Made by a program: the position numbers and the translations under genes. Below, one piece after another: positions 1 to 8,520 of a DNA stretch of 64,000 bases. Below the pieces are notes generated by a model. That model saw only the letters and a program-made list of their open reading frames with translations, ran no database searches and was not told the DNA's origin. The stretch covers positions 496,001 through 560,000 of the forward strand of contig DDPF01000004.1 in NCBI GenBank assembly GCA_002342065.1. Direction: 5' to 3'. This DNA is from Bacteroidetes bacterium UBA2475 (GTDB lineage Bacteria > Bacteroidota > Bacteroidia > B-17B0 > Aurantibacillaceae). Numbering within the stretch: position 1 is the stretch's first letter; every line of letters starts with the position of its first letter.

Positions 1-864
1 GTAGATAGAACAAACTCCATTCTTCGTGATTTTTTAAATGCTTCGTTTAACGCTATTCATGTTAACGATGCAAAAGTTTTTGAAGACCTTAAGGTTTATA
101 TAAAAACAATTTCTCCCGACAAATTAGATATTTTAAAATTATACTCCGGCAAACTTCCAATTTTTGATGCTTATGGAATTGAAAAACAAATAAAATCTTT
201 GTTTGGCAAAACTGTGCACATGAAAAGTGGCGCCTATTTAGTTGTTGAACATACCGAAGCGTTACACGTATTTGATGTGAACTCTGGTAACCGTGCAAAA
301 AGCGATAGCAGCCAGGAAGAAAATGCACTTGAAGTAAATTTAGAATCTGCTGTTGAGGTTGCGCGCCAGTTACGTTTACGTGATATGGGTGGTATTATTG
401 TGGTTGATTTTATTGACATGCACAATGCCGACAACCGTAAGTTGCTTTTTGATAAGTTGAAAGAGGAGATGAAAAGCGATCGTGCAAAACACAATATTTT
501 GCCACCGAGTAAATTTGGTTTGATACAAATTACTCGTCAGCGTTTACGTCCCGAAGTTAACGTAGAGGTTTTAGAAACTTGCCCAAGCTGCAATGGCACA
601 GGTAAAGTACAACCAAGTATTTTATTTGTTGACCAAATTGAAAATACGTTGCGTTTTATTTTAAAGGAACAAAATCAAAAGAACATTACGTTAAACATCC
701 ATCCATATATTGAGGCGTTTATTAAACAAGGCGGTTTATTCCGCAGCAAGCAATGGAAATGGTATTTTGAACACAAGCAATGGATAAAAGTTCAAGGGAT
801 GGCAAGCCAAAGTTTTATGGAATTCAAATTCTTTAATAAAGACGGCGATGAGATCGTAGTTTAG
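1..864 (+). CDS. rng: Ribonuclease E/G family protein, 5'-truncated
   Basis: The reading frame is open from the first base of the window to the TAG at 862-864, so this is the C-terminal 287 residues of a gene that starts outside the window. The fragment contains the metal-binding catalytic core region (FDVNSG, then DMGGIIVVDFIDM) and the zinc-link motif CPSCNGTGK, both diagnostic of the RNase E/G family. These enzymes are single-strand-specific endoribonucleases that cut rRNA precursors and mRNA. There is no long disordered scaffold tail after the zinc link, which fits RNase G rather than RNase E and is usual in Bacteroidota. A strong terminator follows 15 bases after the stop. The family call is secure; the choice of G over E rests on the short C-terminus. 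Confidence 0.95.
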   Translation, partial: VDRTNSILRDFLNASFNAIHVNDAKVFEDLKVYIKTISPDKLDILKLYSGKLPIFDAYGIEKQIKSLFGKTVHMKSGAYLVVEHTEALHVFDVNSGNRAKSDSSQEENALEVNLESAVEVARQLRLRDMGGIIVVDFIDMHNADNRKLLFDKLKEEMKSDRAKHNILPPSKFGLIQITRQRLRPEVNVEVLETCPSCNGTGKVQPSILFVDQIENTLRFILKEQNQKNITLNIHPYIEAFIKQGGLFRSKQWKWYFEHKQWIKVQGMASQSFMEFKFFNKDGDEIVV

Positions 865-878
865 CCACAAAATTTTTT

Positions 879-906
879 AAGAGCCTCTGAGAAGAGGCTT
901 TTTTAT
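879..906 (+). terminator. Rho-independent terminator of the RNase G gene
   Basis: A 7-bp perfect stem AGCCTCT/AGAGGCT (882-888 with 893-899) closes a GAGA tetraloop and is followed by a T run. It lies just after the RNase G stop codon and before the histidine kinase gene, so it separates the two transcription units. Confidence 0.88.
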
Positions 907-923
907 TTTAATACAACTCTAAT

Positions 924-3866
924 TTGTATTTTTATAAATATATTTTAGTAAAGCTTATCAGAAATTCCGGAAAAATAAAAGTTTTATCACTACGCATTCA
1001 ATTAGTAAAAAAAATTGTTGTTGTATTTTCATTCCTTTTTTTTGGCAATGTATTTGCACAACAACCTGCTTATTTTATTTTTGGCGAAGATCAATTTAGA
1101 GGCGTTCAGATATATGACGTAATACAAGATAAAGAACAGAACTATTGGTTTGCTACTAATGAAGGCATTTACTTTTATGATTATTATACCTACCAAAAAG
1201 TAGAATGTGATAGATCTAAAAGTAATTCTGTTTTTAATTTTGTGGTTAATAATGAAGGAACTATTTATTGTCACAACTTAAACAATCAGGTCTTTCAAAT
1301 AAAAGAAAAAAAATGTACGCTACTTTATGAGCTTACAAATGAGGAGGCCAGTCCGGATATTAGCCTTGTAATTACAAATGATGGTAGCCTTATAATAGGC
1401 GCAAAAAAAATTATCGTAATAAATAAAAGTGGAAATAGAGCAACAGACTATGATGTAGGGAAAAGATATTTAGGTCCCGGGTACAAAACAAAAAATGGTC
1501 AGGTACTGTTTCATATTAGCAGTAGCGATTTTGTATTGTCTTATTCAAACGGTGTGTTTTCAGAACATAAACTATATTATTCAAATACACAATGGCAAAA
1601 AAGGGGTGTCTTAAAATTTTTCTCCATAAAAAACACAATTTACGCCATTGATCTAAAAAGTAAAATAACTTTTAAGTATGATCCTCTTAATTTTCAATTA
1701 ACCTCTTTACAGCAAAATGATCTTTTTGAAAGAAGTGGTTCGGTTCGCATCTATGAAACCGGGAATGAATTATGGGTGGTTGGAACATTACCTGGCGCTG
1801 GCATTTTTAAAGAGGCTTTATCCGCTTATGATACTACTATTTATTATAAAGATTATTTTATATCAGATGTATATAAAGATCATGAGGGAAACATGCTTCT
1901 AAGTACATTTGATAAAGGGGTTTTAGTTATAGGTGATCTAAAAGTACCGGATGTTATTCACTCTTTTCGAGAAGATCCAATTACAACGCTATATTCAGAT
2001 GAAGATCTTGGTCTGATCCTTGGTTCAACAAAAGGAAGGTTAATGAATTATTTAGACAGAAAATTTAGTCTTATAAATAATAATGGCGAACGGCCAATTG
2101 AGGGAATTTACGGAGACAAAAAAAGCAAATTAATAGTATTTGATGATGGACTTATTCGCGCGTATAATAAACAAACAAACGAAATGTTTTATGTAGCACA
2201 ATCATCCTTAAAAGATGCGGTCTTTATCTCCGAAGATCAACTTTATCTTGGAACTAATAATGGCATTATAAAATGTAAATGGAATGGAAAAAATAAATTT
2301 GAAACAGTGTGGTTGCCGGGCCTTAATTTTAGGATCTATTCGTTAGAATATAATGCAGAAAAAAAATTACTTTATGCATCAACTTCAAATGGTTTGTTTT
2401 TAATTAATAACTCTGGTGCTGTAGAAAAAATAATGTATCAAAACGAAGATGTTTTTTCAAAGAGTTTATATTGTAATAATGGCAGGCTATATGTTACTAC
2501 TTCTAAAAACGGCGTTTTGGTTATTGAAAATAATAAAGTAGTAAACGTTATTTTGCCAATGGTTTCCGGTAAAACAGAAGCCTTTAACAAAATGACTATA
2601 TATAAGAACAACATTATTGCAAGATCATCAAATGGTTTTTTTGAATTTAATATTGCCGGTAAATTATTAGAATCACTTAAGCCTATGTTTGGTTTTTCAT
2701 CACACAGGGTAATTGATTTTGTTTTTCAAAATGATAAGCTTTGGGTTAGCCATTCGGGAGGTGTACAACAAATAGATCTGAATTATAAACAGGATGATCG
2801 ATCAACGCCGGTAATAAGACTTAATGAGGTTTATGTAAATGACGATATAATTCCTTTATCAACTAAAAATTACTTTAACAGTAACCAACGAAAAATTCAA
2901 TTCACACTTTCCTCACCAACCCTGCGCAACCGCGAAACCATTCAGTATCATTATAAGTTGATGGGTTATGAAACAAAATGGAACACAAATAATTATACCT
3001 CAAATCAAATTACTTACAATGCCCTTGCGCCGGGTGATTATACTTTTTTATGTAGGTTAGAGAATCAAGGGGTTTTTAGCGCCCTTATATCTTATTCATT
3101 TAGCATTTCTCAGCCCTTTTATGCCCGATGGTGGTTCATTACTTTTATTGTAGTAATGTTTTTAATAGTTGTGTATTTAATTTATCGTTGGCAGTTAAAA
3201 GCTCAGCGTAAAAAATCAGAACAGATAAATGAATTGAACGCTTCCAAACTTATTGCTATTCAATCGCAAATGAATCCTCATTTTATATTTAACGCCCTTA
3301 ACTCTATCCAGGATCTTGTATTAAAAGGCGATGTAGAACATTCTTATTCCTACATTACCACTTTTTCGAACCTGGTAAGACGCACTTTAAATTATTCAGA
3401 AAAAGATTTTATTGATTTTGACCAGGAAATTAAATTGCTGGAATTATATTTATCACTAGAAAAATTAAGATTTAAAAAAGAATTAAACTACACCATTGAT
3501 TTTAAAAACGTTGAAGATATTATGCTCCCTCCTCTTTTGATACAACCGTTTATAGAGAATGCATTGATACATGGTTTGCTTCACAAAGAAGGAGAAAAGA
3601 ATTTGAAAATAACTTTTGAATTGAAAGAAATGTTAGTTTGTACAATTGAAGATAATGGAGTAGGCCGCGAAAAAGCAAAAACCATTAAACTACGTCAACG
3701 TTCCGAACACGAATCTTTTTCAGGAAAAGCAATTCATAAACGTTTTGAAATTTTGAGTAATGTGTTTGAGGGAAAATTCGGATATATTTATGAAGATCTA
3801 TATCAAAATGAAGAAGCGATAGGAACAAAAGTTATTTTAAATATCCCTATAAAACGCAAATTTTGA
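924..3866 (+). CDS. LytS-like sensor histidine kinase with extracytoplasmic beta-propeller
   Basis: This membrane sensor kinase of 980 residues has an N-terminal hydrophobic signal ending near FAQQ, a long two-component-regulator propeller (WFATNEGIYFYD and many related blades to about residue 640), a Y_Y_Y-type beta-sandwich (about 655-725), one transmembrane segment (about 733-752), and a LytS/YehU-type kinase. The H-box NPHFIFNALNSIQ places the phospho-acceptor at His786; IENALIHG and DNGVG are the ATP-binding N and G boxes. The LytTR response regulator gene starts 76 bases downstream, so the two form a cognate pair. The start is unsettled: 924 is a TTG and there is no in-frame ATG or GTG before the signal peptide; an ATT at 996 (before QLVKK) would give a shorter, more ordinary signal peptide. 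No LytTR-type site is seen in front of this gene. Confidence 0.93.
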   Translation: MYFYKYILVKLIRNSGKIKVLSLRIQLVKKIVVVFSFLFFGNVFAQQPAYFIFGEDQFRGVQIYDVIQDKEQNYWFATNEGIYFYDYYTYQKVECDRSKSNSVFNFVVNNEGTIYCHNLNNQVFQIKEKKCTLLYELTNEEASPDISLVITNDGSLIIGAKKIIVINKSGNRATDYDVGKRYLGPGYKTKNGQVLFHISSSDFVLSYSNGVFSEHKLYYSNTQWQKRGVLKFFSIKNTIYAIDLKSKITFKYDPLNFQLTSLQQNDLFERSGSVRIYETGNELWVVGTLPGAGIFKEALSAYDTTIYYKDYFISDVYKDHEGNMLLSTFDKGVLVIGDLKVPDVIHSFREDPITTLYSDEDLGLILGSTKGRLMNYLDRKFSLINNNGERPIEGIYGDKKSKLIVFDDGLIRAYNKQTNEMFYVAQSSLKDAVFISEDQLYLGTNNGIIKCKWNGKNKFETVWLPGLNFRIYSLEYNAEKKLLYASTSNGLFLINNSGAVEKIMYQNEDVFSKSLYCNNGRLYVTTSKNGVLVIENNKVVNVILPMVSGKTEAFNKMTIYKNNIIARSSNGFFEFNIAGKLLESLKPMFGFSSHRVIDFVFQNDKLWVSHSGGVQQIDLNYKQDDRSTPVIRLNEVYVNDDIIPLSTKNYFNSNQRKIQFTLSSPTLRNRETIQYHYKLMGYETKWNTNNYTSNQITYNALAPGDYTFLCRLENQGVFSALISYSFSISQPFYARWWFITFIVVMFLIVVYLIYRWQLKAQRKKSEQINELNASKLIAIQSQMNPHFIFNALNSIQDLVLKGDVEHSYSYITTFSNLVRRTLNYSEKDFIDFDQEIKLLELYLSLEKLRFKKELNYTIDFKNVEDIMLPPLLIQPFIENALIHGLLHKEGEKNLKITFELKEMLVCTIEDNGVGREKAKTIKLRQRSEHESFSGKAIHKRFEILSNVFEGKFGYIYEDLYQNEEAIGTKVILNIPIKRKF

Positions 3867-3899
3867 TCCATTGCTAAAATAAACAGGATGATTGCTGAA
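3867..3899 (+). promoter_or_regulatory. Predicted LytTR binding site A (regulator's own promoter)
   Basis: Two direct half-sites, TTGCTAA (TTGCT at 3871-3875) and TTGCTGA (TTGCT at 3892-3896), are spaced 21 bases apart. This is the first of six such elements. The last base of the second TTGCT is exactly 33 bases before the first base of the -7 box TAAGTTTG. Its position upstream of the response regulator gene suggests autoregulation. Direct repeats about two helical turns apart are the usual LytTR operator form (for example AgrA, YpdB and BtsR); assigning it to this regulator is inference. Confidence 0.72.
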
Positions 3900-3928
3900 T
3901 TAAAAACTTATAACTTCAAATCGTGAAT

Positions 3929-3936
3929 TAAGTTTG
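3929..3936 (+). promoter_or_regulatory. -7 promoter box of the LytTR regulator gene
   Basis: TAAGTTTG is a perfect match to the Bacteroidota -7 consensus TAnnTTTG. It ends six bases before the ATG at 3943, so the transcript would be leaderless or nearly so. No TTG-type -33 element is present about 20 bases upstream, as expected for a promoter that depends on an activator. Confidence 0.6.
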
Positions 3937-3942
3937 CAATAA

Positions 3943-4686
3943 ATGAATAAACTCAGGGCCATATTAGTAGATGATGAAGAAGGAGCAAGAGATGTGCTGC
4001 AAAATCTTTTATTGCGTTTTTGCCCTGATGTTGAATTGATCGCCAAATGCGAAAATGTTACTAAAGCTGTTGAAGTTATAAATAACGAAAAACCCGACCT
4101 GGTTTTTTTAGATATTGAAATGCCCAATTATGCCGGGTATGAAATAGTAAATTTTTTTAAGGAAATAAATTTCGAAATTATTTTTGTAACCGCTTATGAC
4201 CAATATGCTATTCGTGCTTTCGAAATTGCGGCTATTGATTATTTGCTAAAACCAATTGATATTGAACGGCTAAAACTTGCAGTTGCAAGAGTGCTTCAGC
4301 AACGAAACATTCAGCAACAATCGCAGCGGTTAAACTTATTAAGCAATACATTAGAAAGTAAACAACTTATAAACATTGTAGTTAGTGATAAAGGGCAGCA
4401 AAATATTATACCTATTGAAAGTATAATTGCTATAGAAGCTCAGGAATCTTATTGCATTATTCACACCACCGAAAAAAAGATCGTTGCCAGCAAAAACCTG
4501 AAGCATTTTGAGACAGTTCTTGAAAGTTTACCGCAATTTATACGAGTACACAAATCATGGATGGTAAATAAAAAACATATTAAAAATTATTCCAAATCAG
4601 ACCTTTCGATTCAACTTTCAAATGGTTTATTAACCAAACTTTCCAAATACAAAAAAGCGGAGTTCGAAGCCGCTATTTCTTCTTAA
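3943..4686 (+). CDS. LytTR-family DNA-binding response regulator
   Basis: This 247-residue protein has an N-terminal receiver domain (about 1-120) with acidic pocket DDEE at 10-13, phospho-acceptor Asp57 in VFLDIEMP, the conserved Thr in FVTAYDQYAIRAF and the Lys of LLKPID. A LytTR DNA-binding domain follows (about 140-245: IIPIESIIAIEAQESYCIIHT, then FIRVHKSWMVNKKHI). LytTR proteins bind pairs of short direct repeats and commonly activate transcription. The gene directly follows the LytS-like kinase, the typical partner. A site of the predicted operator type lies just upstream of its own promoter and of the five following secreted-protein genes, which makes this the likely local activator. 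The ATG gives the canonical family N-terminus. Confidence 0.95.
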   Translation: MNKLRAILVDDEEGARDVLQNLLLRFCPDVELIAKCENVTKAVEVINNEKPDLVFLDIEMPNYAGYEIVNFFKEINFEIIFVTAYDQYAIRAFEIAAIDYLLKPIDIERLKLAVARVLQQRNIQQQSQRLNLLSNTLESKQLINIVVSDKGQQNIIPIESIIAIEAQESYCIIHTTEKKIVASKNLKHFETVLESLPQFIRVHKSWMVNKKHIKNYSKSDLSIQLSNGLLTKLSKYKKAEFEAAISS

Positions 4687-4692
4687 AATTCG

Positions 4693-4724
4693 TCCATTGC
4701 TAAAGTATTTTGGCTGTTGCTGAA
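4693..4724 (+). promoter_or_regulatory. Predicted LytTR binding site B
   Basis: The half-sites are TTGCTAA (TTGCT 4697-4701) and TTGCTGA (TTGCT 4717-4721), period 20, with the shared flanks TCCA before the first and TGGCTG before the second. The first base of the -7 box at 4754 is again 33 bases after the second TTGCT. It lies six bases after the regulator gene's stop. Confidence 0.75.
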
Positions 4725-4753
4725 TAATAAAAAAAGCTTTGGTTTTGAAGCGA

Positions 4754-4761
4754 TATGTTTG
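4754..4761 (+). promoter_or_regulatory. -7 promoter box of the first FDPG-repeat gene
   Basis: TATGTTTG matches TAnnTTTG exactly. It is 16 bases before the ATG at 4778. No TTG is present at the -33 position (the region is A-rich), consistent with activation from site B. Confidence 0.68.
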
Positions 4762-4777
4762 TATAAACTAAATTAGT

Positions 4778-6727
4778 ATGAAAAAATTATTACTATCACT
4801 AGGGATTTTAACTAGCACAATTTATGCTCAGTTGCCAAACTATAATTGGGCGAAACCATTTGGTGGAAGCAGTGGAGACGAAGGCAGATCTGTTGTTACT
4901 GATGCTGCAGGTAATTTGTATAACACTGGTGTTTTTTCGGGAACTGTAGACTTTGATCCTAGTGCAGCAATTTTTAATTTAAGTAGTGCCGGTGCGTTTG
5001 ATGTTTATATTTCTAAAGTAGACCCTTCCGGGAATTTTGTATGGGCAAAAAAAATTGGAGGTAGCGGAAATGATAACAGTTGGGGAATTGCTCTTGATAA
5101 CTCTGGTAATGTGTTTGTGTCTGGAAATTTTAATGGCACTTGCGACATGGATCCGGGACCAACTCTCAATAACGCTTTCTCAGCTGGTCAAACAGATGTA
5201 TTTATATTAAAACTCGATGCTGCCGGAAATTATGTATGGGCAAAAACTATGGGTGGTACAGATTTTGATGGCGCGGTGGGAATAGCAATTGATGCAAATG
5301 GACATGTAGTTACAACTGGGAGCTTTCGTGGCACAGCGGATTTTGATCCCGGGGTAGCAACAGCTACTGTTACTTCAAATGGTTTAGATGATATTTTTAT
5401 TTCTCAACTAGATAACAATGGCAATTTTGTGATGGTCAAAAGTATTGGGGGAACAGGCACGGATTATGGGAATGCTATAGCAACGTATGCAAGTATGACT
5501 TTGTTTATTACCGGTACATTTCAAAATACTGCAGATTTTGATCCAGGTATAGGAACTACAACTTTAACTTCAGGTGGCTCTTGGGATGCTTTTGTTATAC
5601 GCTTGGACGGAGGTGTTTTTAACTGGGCAAAAAGCATGGGCGGAATTGGCACTGAACAAGGGCGCTCGATATCTATTGATAATTCTGGTTCTGTATTAAC
5701 TTGTGGCGAGTTTTTTTCAACTGTAGACTTCGATCCGGGTGTAGGAACTTATACACTAACATCGGCAGGAAATTATGATGTGTTTATTTCAAAATTAGAT
5801 GGTGGTAACGGTAATTTTTTAATGGCCAAACAAATTGGAGGACCGGGACCGGATTATAGCTATAGTATTAAAACAACAATAAGTGATATATATGTATCGG
5901 GAACTTTTCAAAACACTGTCGATTTTGATCCGGGTCCATTCACATTCACAATGACTTCTGCTGGCACTAACGATTGTTTTTTAGTAAAGCTAAACGTTAT
6001 TGGTAATTTTAGTTGGGCATTTAAATTTGGAAGCACTCTTAATGATGGTGTTTATGGTATTAATGTTGATGCAAATGGCGGTTTGTATGCAACAGGCTGG
6101 TTTAGTAATACAATAGATTTCGATCCTTCAGCAGCCAACGCTCCATTAACTTCTATAGGGGGAACAGATGCTTATGTTGCAAAGTATGTTTCGTGCATTG
6201 CTCCGGCAGACCCAACAAACAGCACACCACCTGCTAGTCAAACTATTTGCGCAGGCGGTTCAACAACACTTAGCGCTAACAGTGGCACTAACACAATTAA
6301 CTGGTTTGCTACATCAACTTCAACTAACGCAGTTGGTACTGGCACATTATTTGCAACTCCTGTTTTATCTGTTGGCACATACTCATACTACGCAGAAGCC
6401 AGCGGTTGTACCACAAGTTTTTCAAGAACAGAAATTGTTGTAAGTGTTCAATTATGCACAGGCATAAACGAATCGAATAATAATTCTGATCAATTAATTA
6501 AAGTATATCCTAATCCCGCTCATTCTATCATTTACGTTGATGTTGAAAATATAGAGGAAAACACCAACGTTTTTGTAACTACTATGTTAGGGCAAATTGT
6601 GATGAGTGAAAGAGTTAATACTAAACACGTGCCGCTAAATATTTACGATCTACCAAGTGGAATTTACTTTATTCAATTAATAAATAATAGCAATATAGTT
6701 AGCACATATAAATTTGTGAAAGAGTAA
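4778..6727 (+). CDS. Secreted FDPG-repeat (SBBP-like) beta-propeller protein with T9SS sorting domain
   Basis: This 649-residue protein begins with a signal peptide (MKKLLLSLGILTSTIYAQ). About nine repeats of roughly 47-50 residues follow, each with the pattern GN-V-TG-F-GT-DFDPG-..-LTS-G-.D-F-SKLD..GNF-WAK..GG, which resembles the SBBP propeller repeat. The DFDPG segment is D-rich and could bind calcium. An Ig-like stretch with paired Cys (about 480-565) precedes a C-terminal T9SS type A domain (VYPNPAHS, SGIYFIQL). The protein should be exported by Sec and delivered to the surface or medium by T9SS. The gene has LytTR site B upstream and its own terminator. Its closest relative in the window is the protein at 8521-10447. 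Ligand and role are unknown; matrix or adhesion functions are possible. Confidence 0.9.
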   Translation: MKKLLLSLGILTSTIYAQLPNYNWAKPFGGSSGDEGRSVVTDAAGNLYNTGVFSGTVDFDPSAAIFNLSSAGAFDVYISKVDPSGNFVWAKKIGGSGNDNSWGIALDNSGNVFVSGNFNGTCDMDPGPTLNNAFSAGQTDVFILKLDAAGNYVWAKTMGGTDFDGAVGIAIDANGHVVTTGSFRGTADFDPGVATATVTSNGLDDIFISQLDNNGNFVMVKSIGGTGTDYGNAIATYASMTLFITGTFQNTADFDPGIGTTTLTSGGSWDAFVIRLDGGVFNWAKSMGGIGTEQGRSISIDNSGSVLTCGEFFSTVDFDPGVGTYTLTSAGNYDVFISKLDGGNGNFLMAKQIGGPGPDYSYSIKTTISDIYVSGTFQNTVDFDPGPFTFTMTSAGTNDCFLVKLNVIGNFSWAFKFGSTLNDGVYGINVDANGGLYATGWFSNTIDFDPSAANAPLTSIGGTDAYVAKYVSCIAPADPTNSTPPASQTICAGGSTTLSANSGTNTINWFATSTSTNAVGTGTLFATPVLSVGTYSYYAEASGCTTSFSRTEIVVSVQLCTGINESNNNSDQLIKVYPNPAHSIIYVDVENIEENTNVFVTTMLGQIVMSERVNTKHVPLNIYDLPSGIYFIQLINNSNIVSTYKFVKE

Positions 6728-6754
6728 TACCCAATCATTTATATTATTTAATTA

Positions 6755-6788
6755 AAGAGTCCGGACTATAGTTAGGACTCTTTTTTTT
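6755..6788 (+). terminator. Rho-independent terminator
   Basis: AAGAGTCC (6755-6762) pairs with GGACTCTT (6775-6782) around a 12-base loop, and a run of eight or more T follows. It ends the first FDPG-repeat gene; LytTR site C begins in the bases right after the T run. Confidence 0.88.
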
Positions 6789-6789
6789 G

Positions 6790-6821
6790 TCCATTGCTAA
6801 ACCAAATTGGCAGTTGCTGAA
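6790..6821 (+). promoter_or_regulatory. Predicted LytTR binding site C
   Basis: The half-sites are TTGCTAA (TTGCT 6794-6798) and TTGCTGA (TTGCT 6814-6818), period 20, with TCCA and TGGCAG flanks. The -7 position is at 6851, 33 bases after the second half-site. Confidence 0.75.
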
Positions 6822-6850
6822 CTTTTTTCAAAAGTGCAATTTTTAATATT

Positions 6851-6858
6851 TTAATTTG
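6851..6858 (+). promoter_or_regulatory. -7 promoter box of the LamG gene (one mismatch)
   Basis: TTAATTTG keeps TTTG of TAnnTTTG and differs at one base (T for A). It sits at exactly the same distance from site C as the perfect boxes do from sites A and B, which is the main reason to call it. The ATG at 6876 is 17 bases downstream. Confidence 0.5.
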
Positions 6859-6875
6859 AAATAAATTATAGAAAA

Positions 6876-8369
6876 ATGAAAAAACAATTTACAAAACAAA
6901 AAACTAAATTTAAGAAGACCATTAAATGTTTTCTTATCCTTTTAATGTTTGGAAGTCTAAAAACTTTCTCTCAAGCCGGCGCTGCAATTAAATTTGATGG
7001 AGCTGGTGATTTCGTGAACCTTGGCTCATCACTTACAACCTCACTTAACGGGGGTAATAGTATTACTATTGAAGCATGGGTTAATACAACAACCAATTCT
7101 GGAAATCACGGCCCTATTGTAGGCAATTATAATACAAATAATAATGGAGTATTATCTTTTTTATTGAGAAGAGAGAATGGTCACCATGTTTTTTGGGTTG
7201 GCAATGGAACAATTTACCCCACTGTAAGTCTAAATACTTCTACATTAAATGTGTGGATACATCTTGCCTGTGTTTGGAATGGCACCACGGCTACTGTTTA
7301 TGTAAATGGTGTGCCAACCGCTTCTACCGCCCCTGCCCTTACTGCTATGCAAAATAATAGCAATACAAGTGTTTACATAGGTTCCGCTCCTCTACTTAAC
7401 GAACATTTTAATGGAATGATTGATGAGGTAAGAATTTGGAACGTTGCCAGAACACGCTGTCAAATTAATACTTTTAAGAATTGTGAAATTCCAAATAATG
7501 CTCCGGGCTTACTAGCAAATTATCACTTTAATCAAGGAATTGCTAACGGAAACAACACAGCAGTTACTACTTTAACTGATGCCACATCAAGTGTAATTAC
7601 GGGCACTTTAGCAGGCATAACACTTACCGGCACAGCATCAAATTGGGTTGCCCCTGGTGGTGTAGTATCTGGTTCTATAACAGCAATAGCGGGACCAAGT
7701 TATAGTGCAACTTCGTTATCGGTTTGTTCTGGTAACACAATTTCGTTAACAAGTACAGGCGCCACATCATTCACATGGTCGCCGGCAATTACAAATAATG
7801 TTGCATTTACGCCAACGGCAAGCGCTGGTTATACAATTACTAATACAAACAGTGTTACTTCTTGTAGCAATACAGCGGTAGCTAATGTAACAGTAAACTC
7901 ATTGCCAACCGTAAGCGCCTCTACAACCAATACATTAATATGTGTTGGACAAACGGCAACATTAACTGCAAGCGGCACTTCCGCCACTTATACTTGGAAT
8001 ACAAGCGCTACCGGAAATAGTATTTCTGTTTCGCCAAGTGTAACTACCAATTATACTGTTACCGGCACGGGTTTAAACAATTGTACAAATAAAATAGTAA
8101 TTACACAAAGCGTTAGTTTATGCACGGGCATTAATCAAGCACAAAATACAATTGATGAGGTAAGCGTTTTTCCTAACCCAAGTTCAACAAACATAACAGT
8201 AAAAACAAACCAAGAAATCCAAATCATTTCTATATACAATAGCTTGGGTGCTTTAGTACAAACAGAGAGATCCAACACCTTCTCTGTGGAGCAATTAGCT
8301 TCTGGTTTATATATTTTAAATATTAAAACAGAAAATGGAACCAGTATAGTACGTTTTATAAAAGAATAA
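6876..8369 (+). CDS. Secreted LamG-domain protein with T9SS sorting domain
   Basis: This 497-residue protein has an N-terminal export signal (basic start, hydrophobic FLILLMFGSLKTFSQA). A LamG/concanavalin A-like jelly-roll domain occupies about residues 38-215 (AIKFDGAGDFVNLG, SITIEAWVNT, WIHLACVWNGTTATVYVNG, GMIDEVRIWNVART), a fold usually binding glycans or proteins. Two Ig-like beta-sandwich stretches (about 260-410, with Cys-containing SVCSGNTISL and LICVGQTATL) lead to a T9SS type A domain (VFPNPSST, SGLYILNI). It is the second target gene of the predicted LytTR regulon, between site C and a dedicated terminator. It is probably a surface or secreted binding protein with no visible catalytic domain. 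The regulatory context suggests that it acts together with the propeller proteins on either side. Confidence 0.88.
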   Translation: MKKQFTKQKTKFKKTIKCFLILLMFGSLKTFSQAGAAIKFDGAGDFVNLGSSLTTSLNGGNSITIEAWVNTTTNSGNHGPIVGNYNTNNNGVLSFLLRRENGHHVFWVGNGTIYPTVSLNTSTLNVWIHLACVWNGTTATVYVNGVPTASTAPALTAMQNNSNTSVYIGSAPLLNEHFNGMIDEVRIWNVARTRCQINTFKNCEIPNNAPGLLANYHFNQGIANGNNTAVTTLTDATSSVITGTLAGITLTGTASNWVAPGGVVSGSITAIAGPSYSATSLSVCSGNTISLTSTGATSFTWSPAITNNVAFTPTASAGYTITNTNSVTSCSNTAVANVTVNSLPTVSASTTNTLICVGQTATLTASGTSATYTWNTSATGNSISVSPSVTTNYTVTGTGLNNCTNKIVITQSVSLCTGINQAQNTIDEVSVFPNPSSTNITVKTNQEIQIISIYNSLGALVQTERSNTFSVEQLASGLYILNIKTENGTSIVRFIKE

Positions 8370-8390
8370 CAATTTATTTTATTAAAATTA

Positions 8391-8423
8391 AAAGAACTCA
8401 TCCAACGATGGGTTCTTTTTTTG
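8391..8423 (+). terminator. Rho-independent terminator (family copy 1)
   Basis: AAAGAACTCAT (8391-8401) pairs with ATGGGTTCTTT (8408-8418) with one T-G wobble, then a T run. Nearly the same sequence recurs at 10469-10505 and 12660-12692, each time directly ahead of a LytTR-type site. Confidence 0.88.
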
Positions 8424-8455
8424 TCCATTAACAAAGCTAATTGGCTGTTGCTGAA
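8424..8455 (+). promoter_or_regulatory. Predicted LytTR binding site D (first half degenerate)
   Basis: The second half-site TTGCTGA is intact (TTGCT 8448-8452) with the TGGCTG flank. The first is TTAAC (8428-8432) with the TCCA flank preserved, period 20. The -7 position at 8485 keeps the 33-base distance. Confidence 0.68.
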
Positions 8456-8484
8456 ACGGAAAAATTACCGCTTTACAATTTTTG

Positions 8485-8492
8485 TACTATTG
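8485..8492 (+). promoter_or_regulatory. -7 promoter box of the second FDPG-repeat gene (one mismatch)
   Basis: TACTATTG matches TAnnTTTG except A for the first T of TTTG, at the fixed distance from site D. It implies transcription from about 8496 and therefore supports ATG 8521 rather than an upstream ATG at 8441 as the start of the gene. Confidence 0.5.
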
Positions 8493-8520
8493 CATTATTA
8501 TTAATAAACGAAAAAATCAT

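Noticed and set aside
6168..6443. Alternative plus-strand frame inside the first FDPG-repeat gene
   Set aside because: Low-complexity Gln/Leu translation created by Thr/Ser/Asn-rich coding sequence in another frame.
8441..8520. Start of the second FDPG-repeat protein at ATG 8441
   Set aside because: It would place the coding start inside the predicted operator and upstream of the promoter, and would bury the standard signal peptide beginning at 8521.
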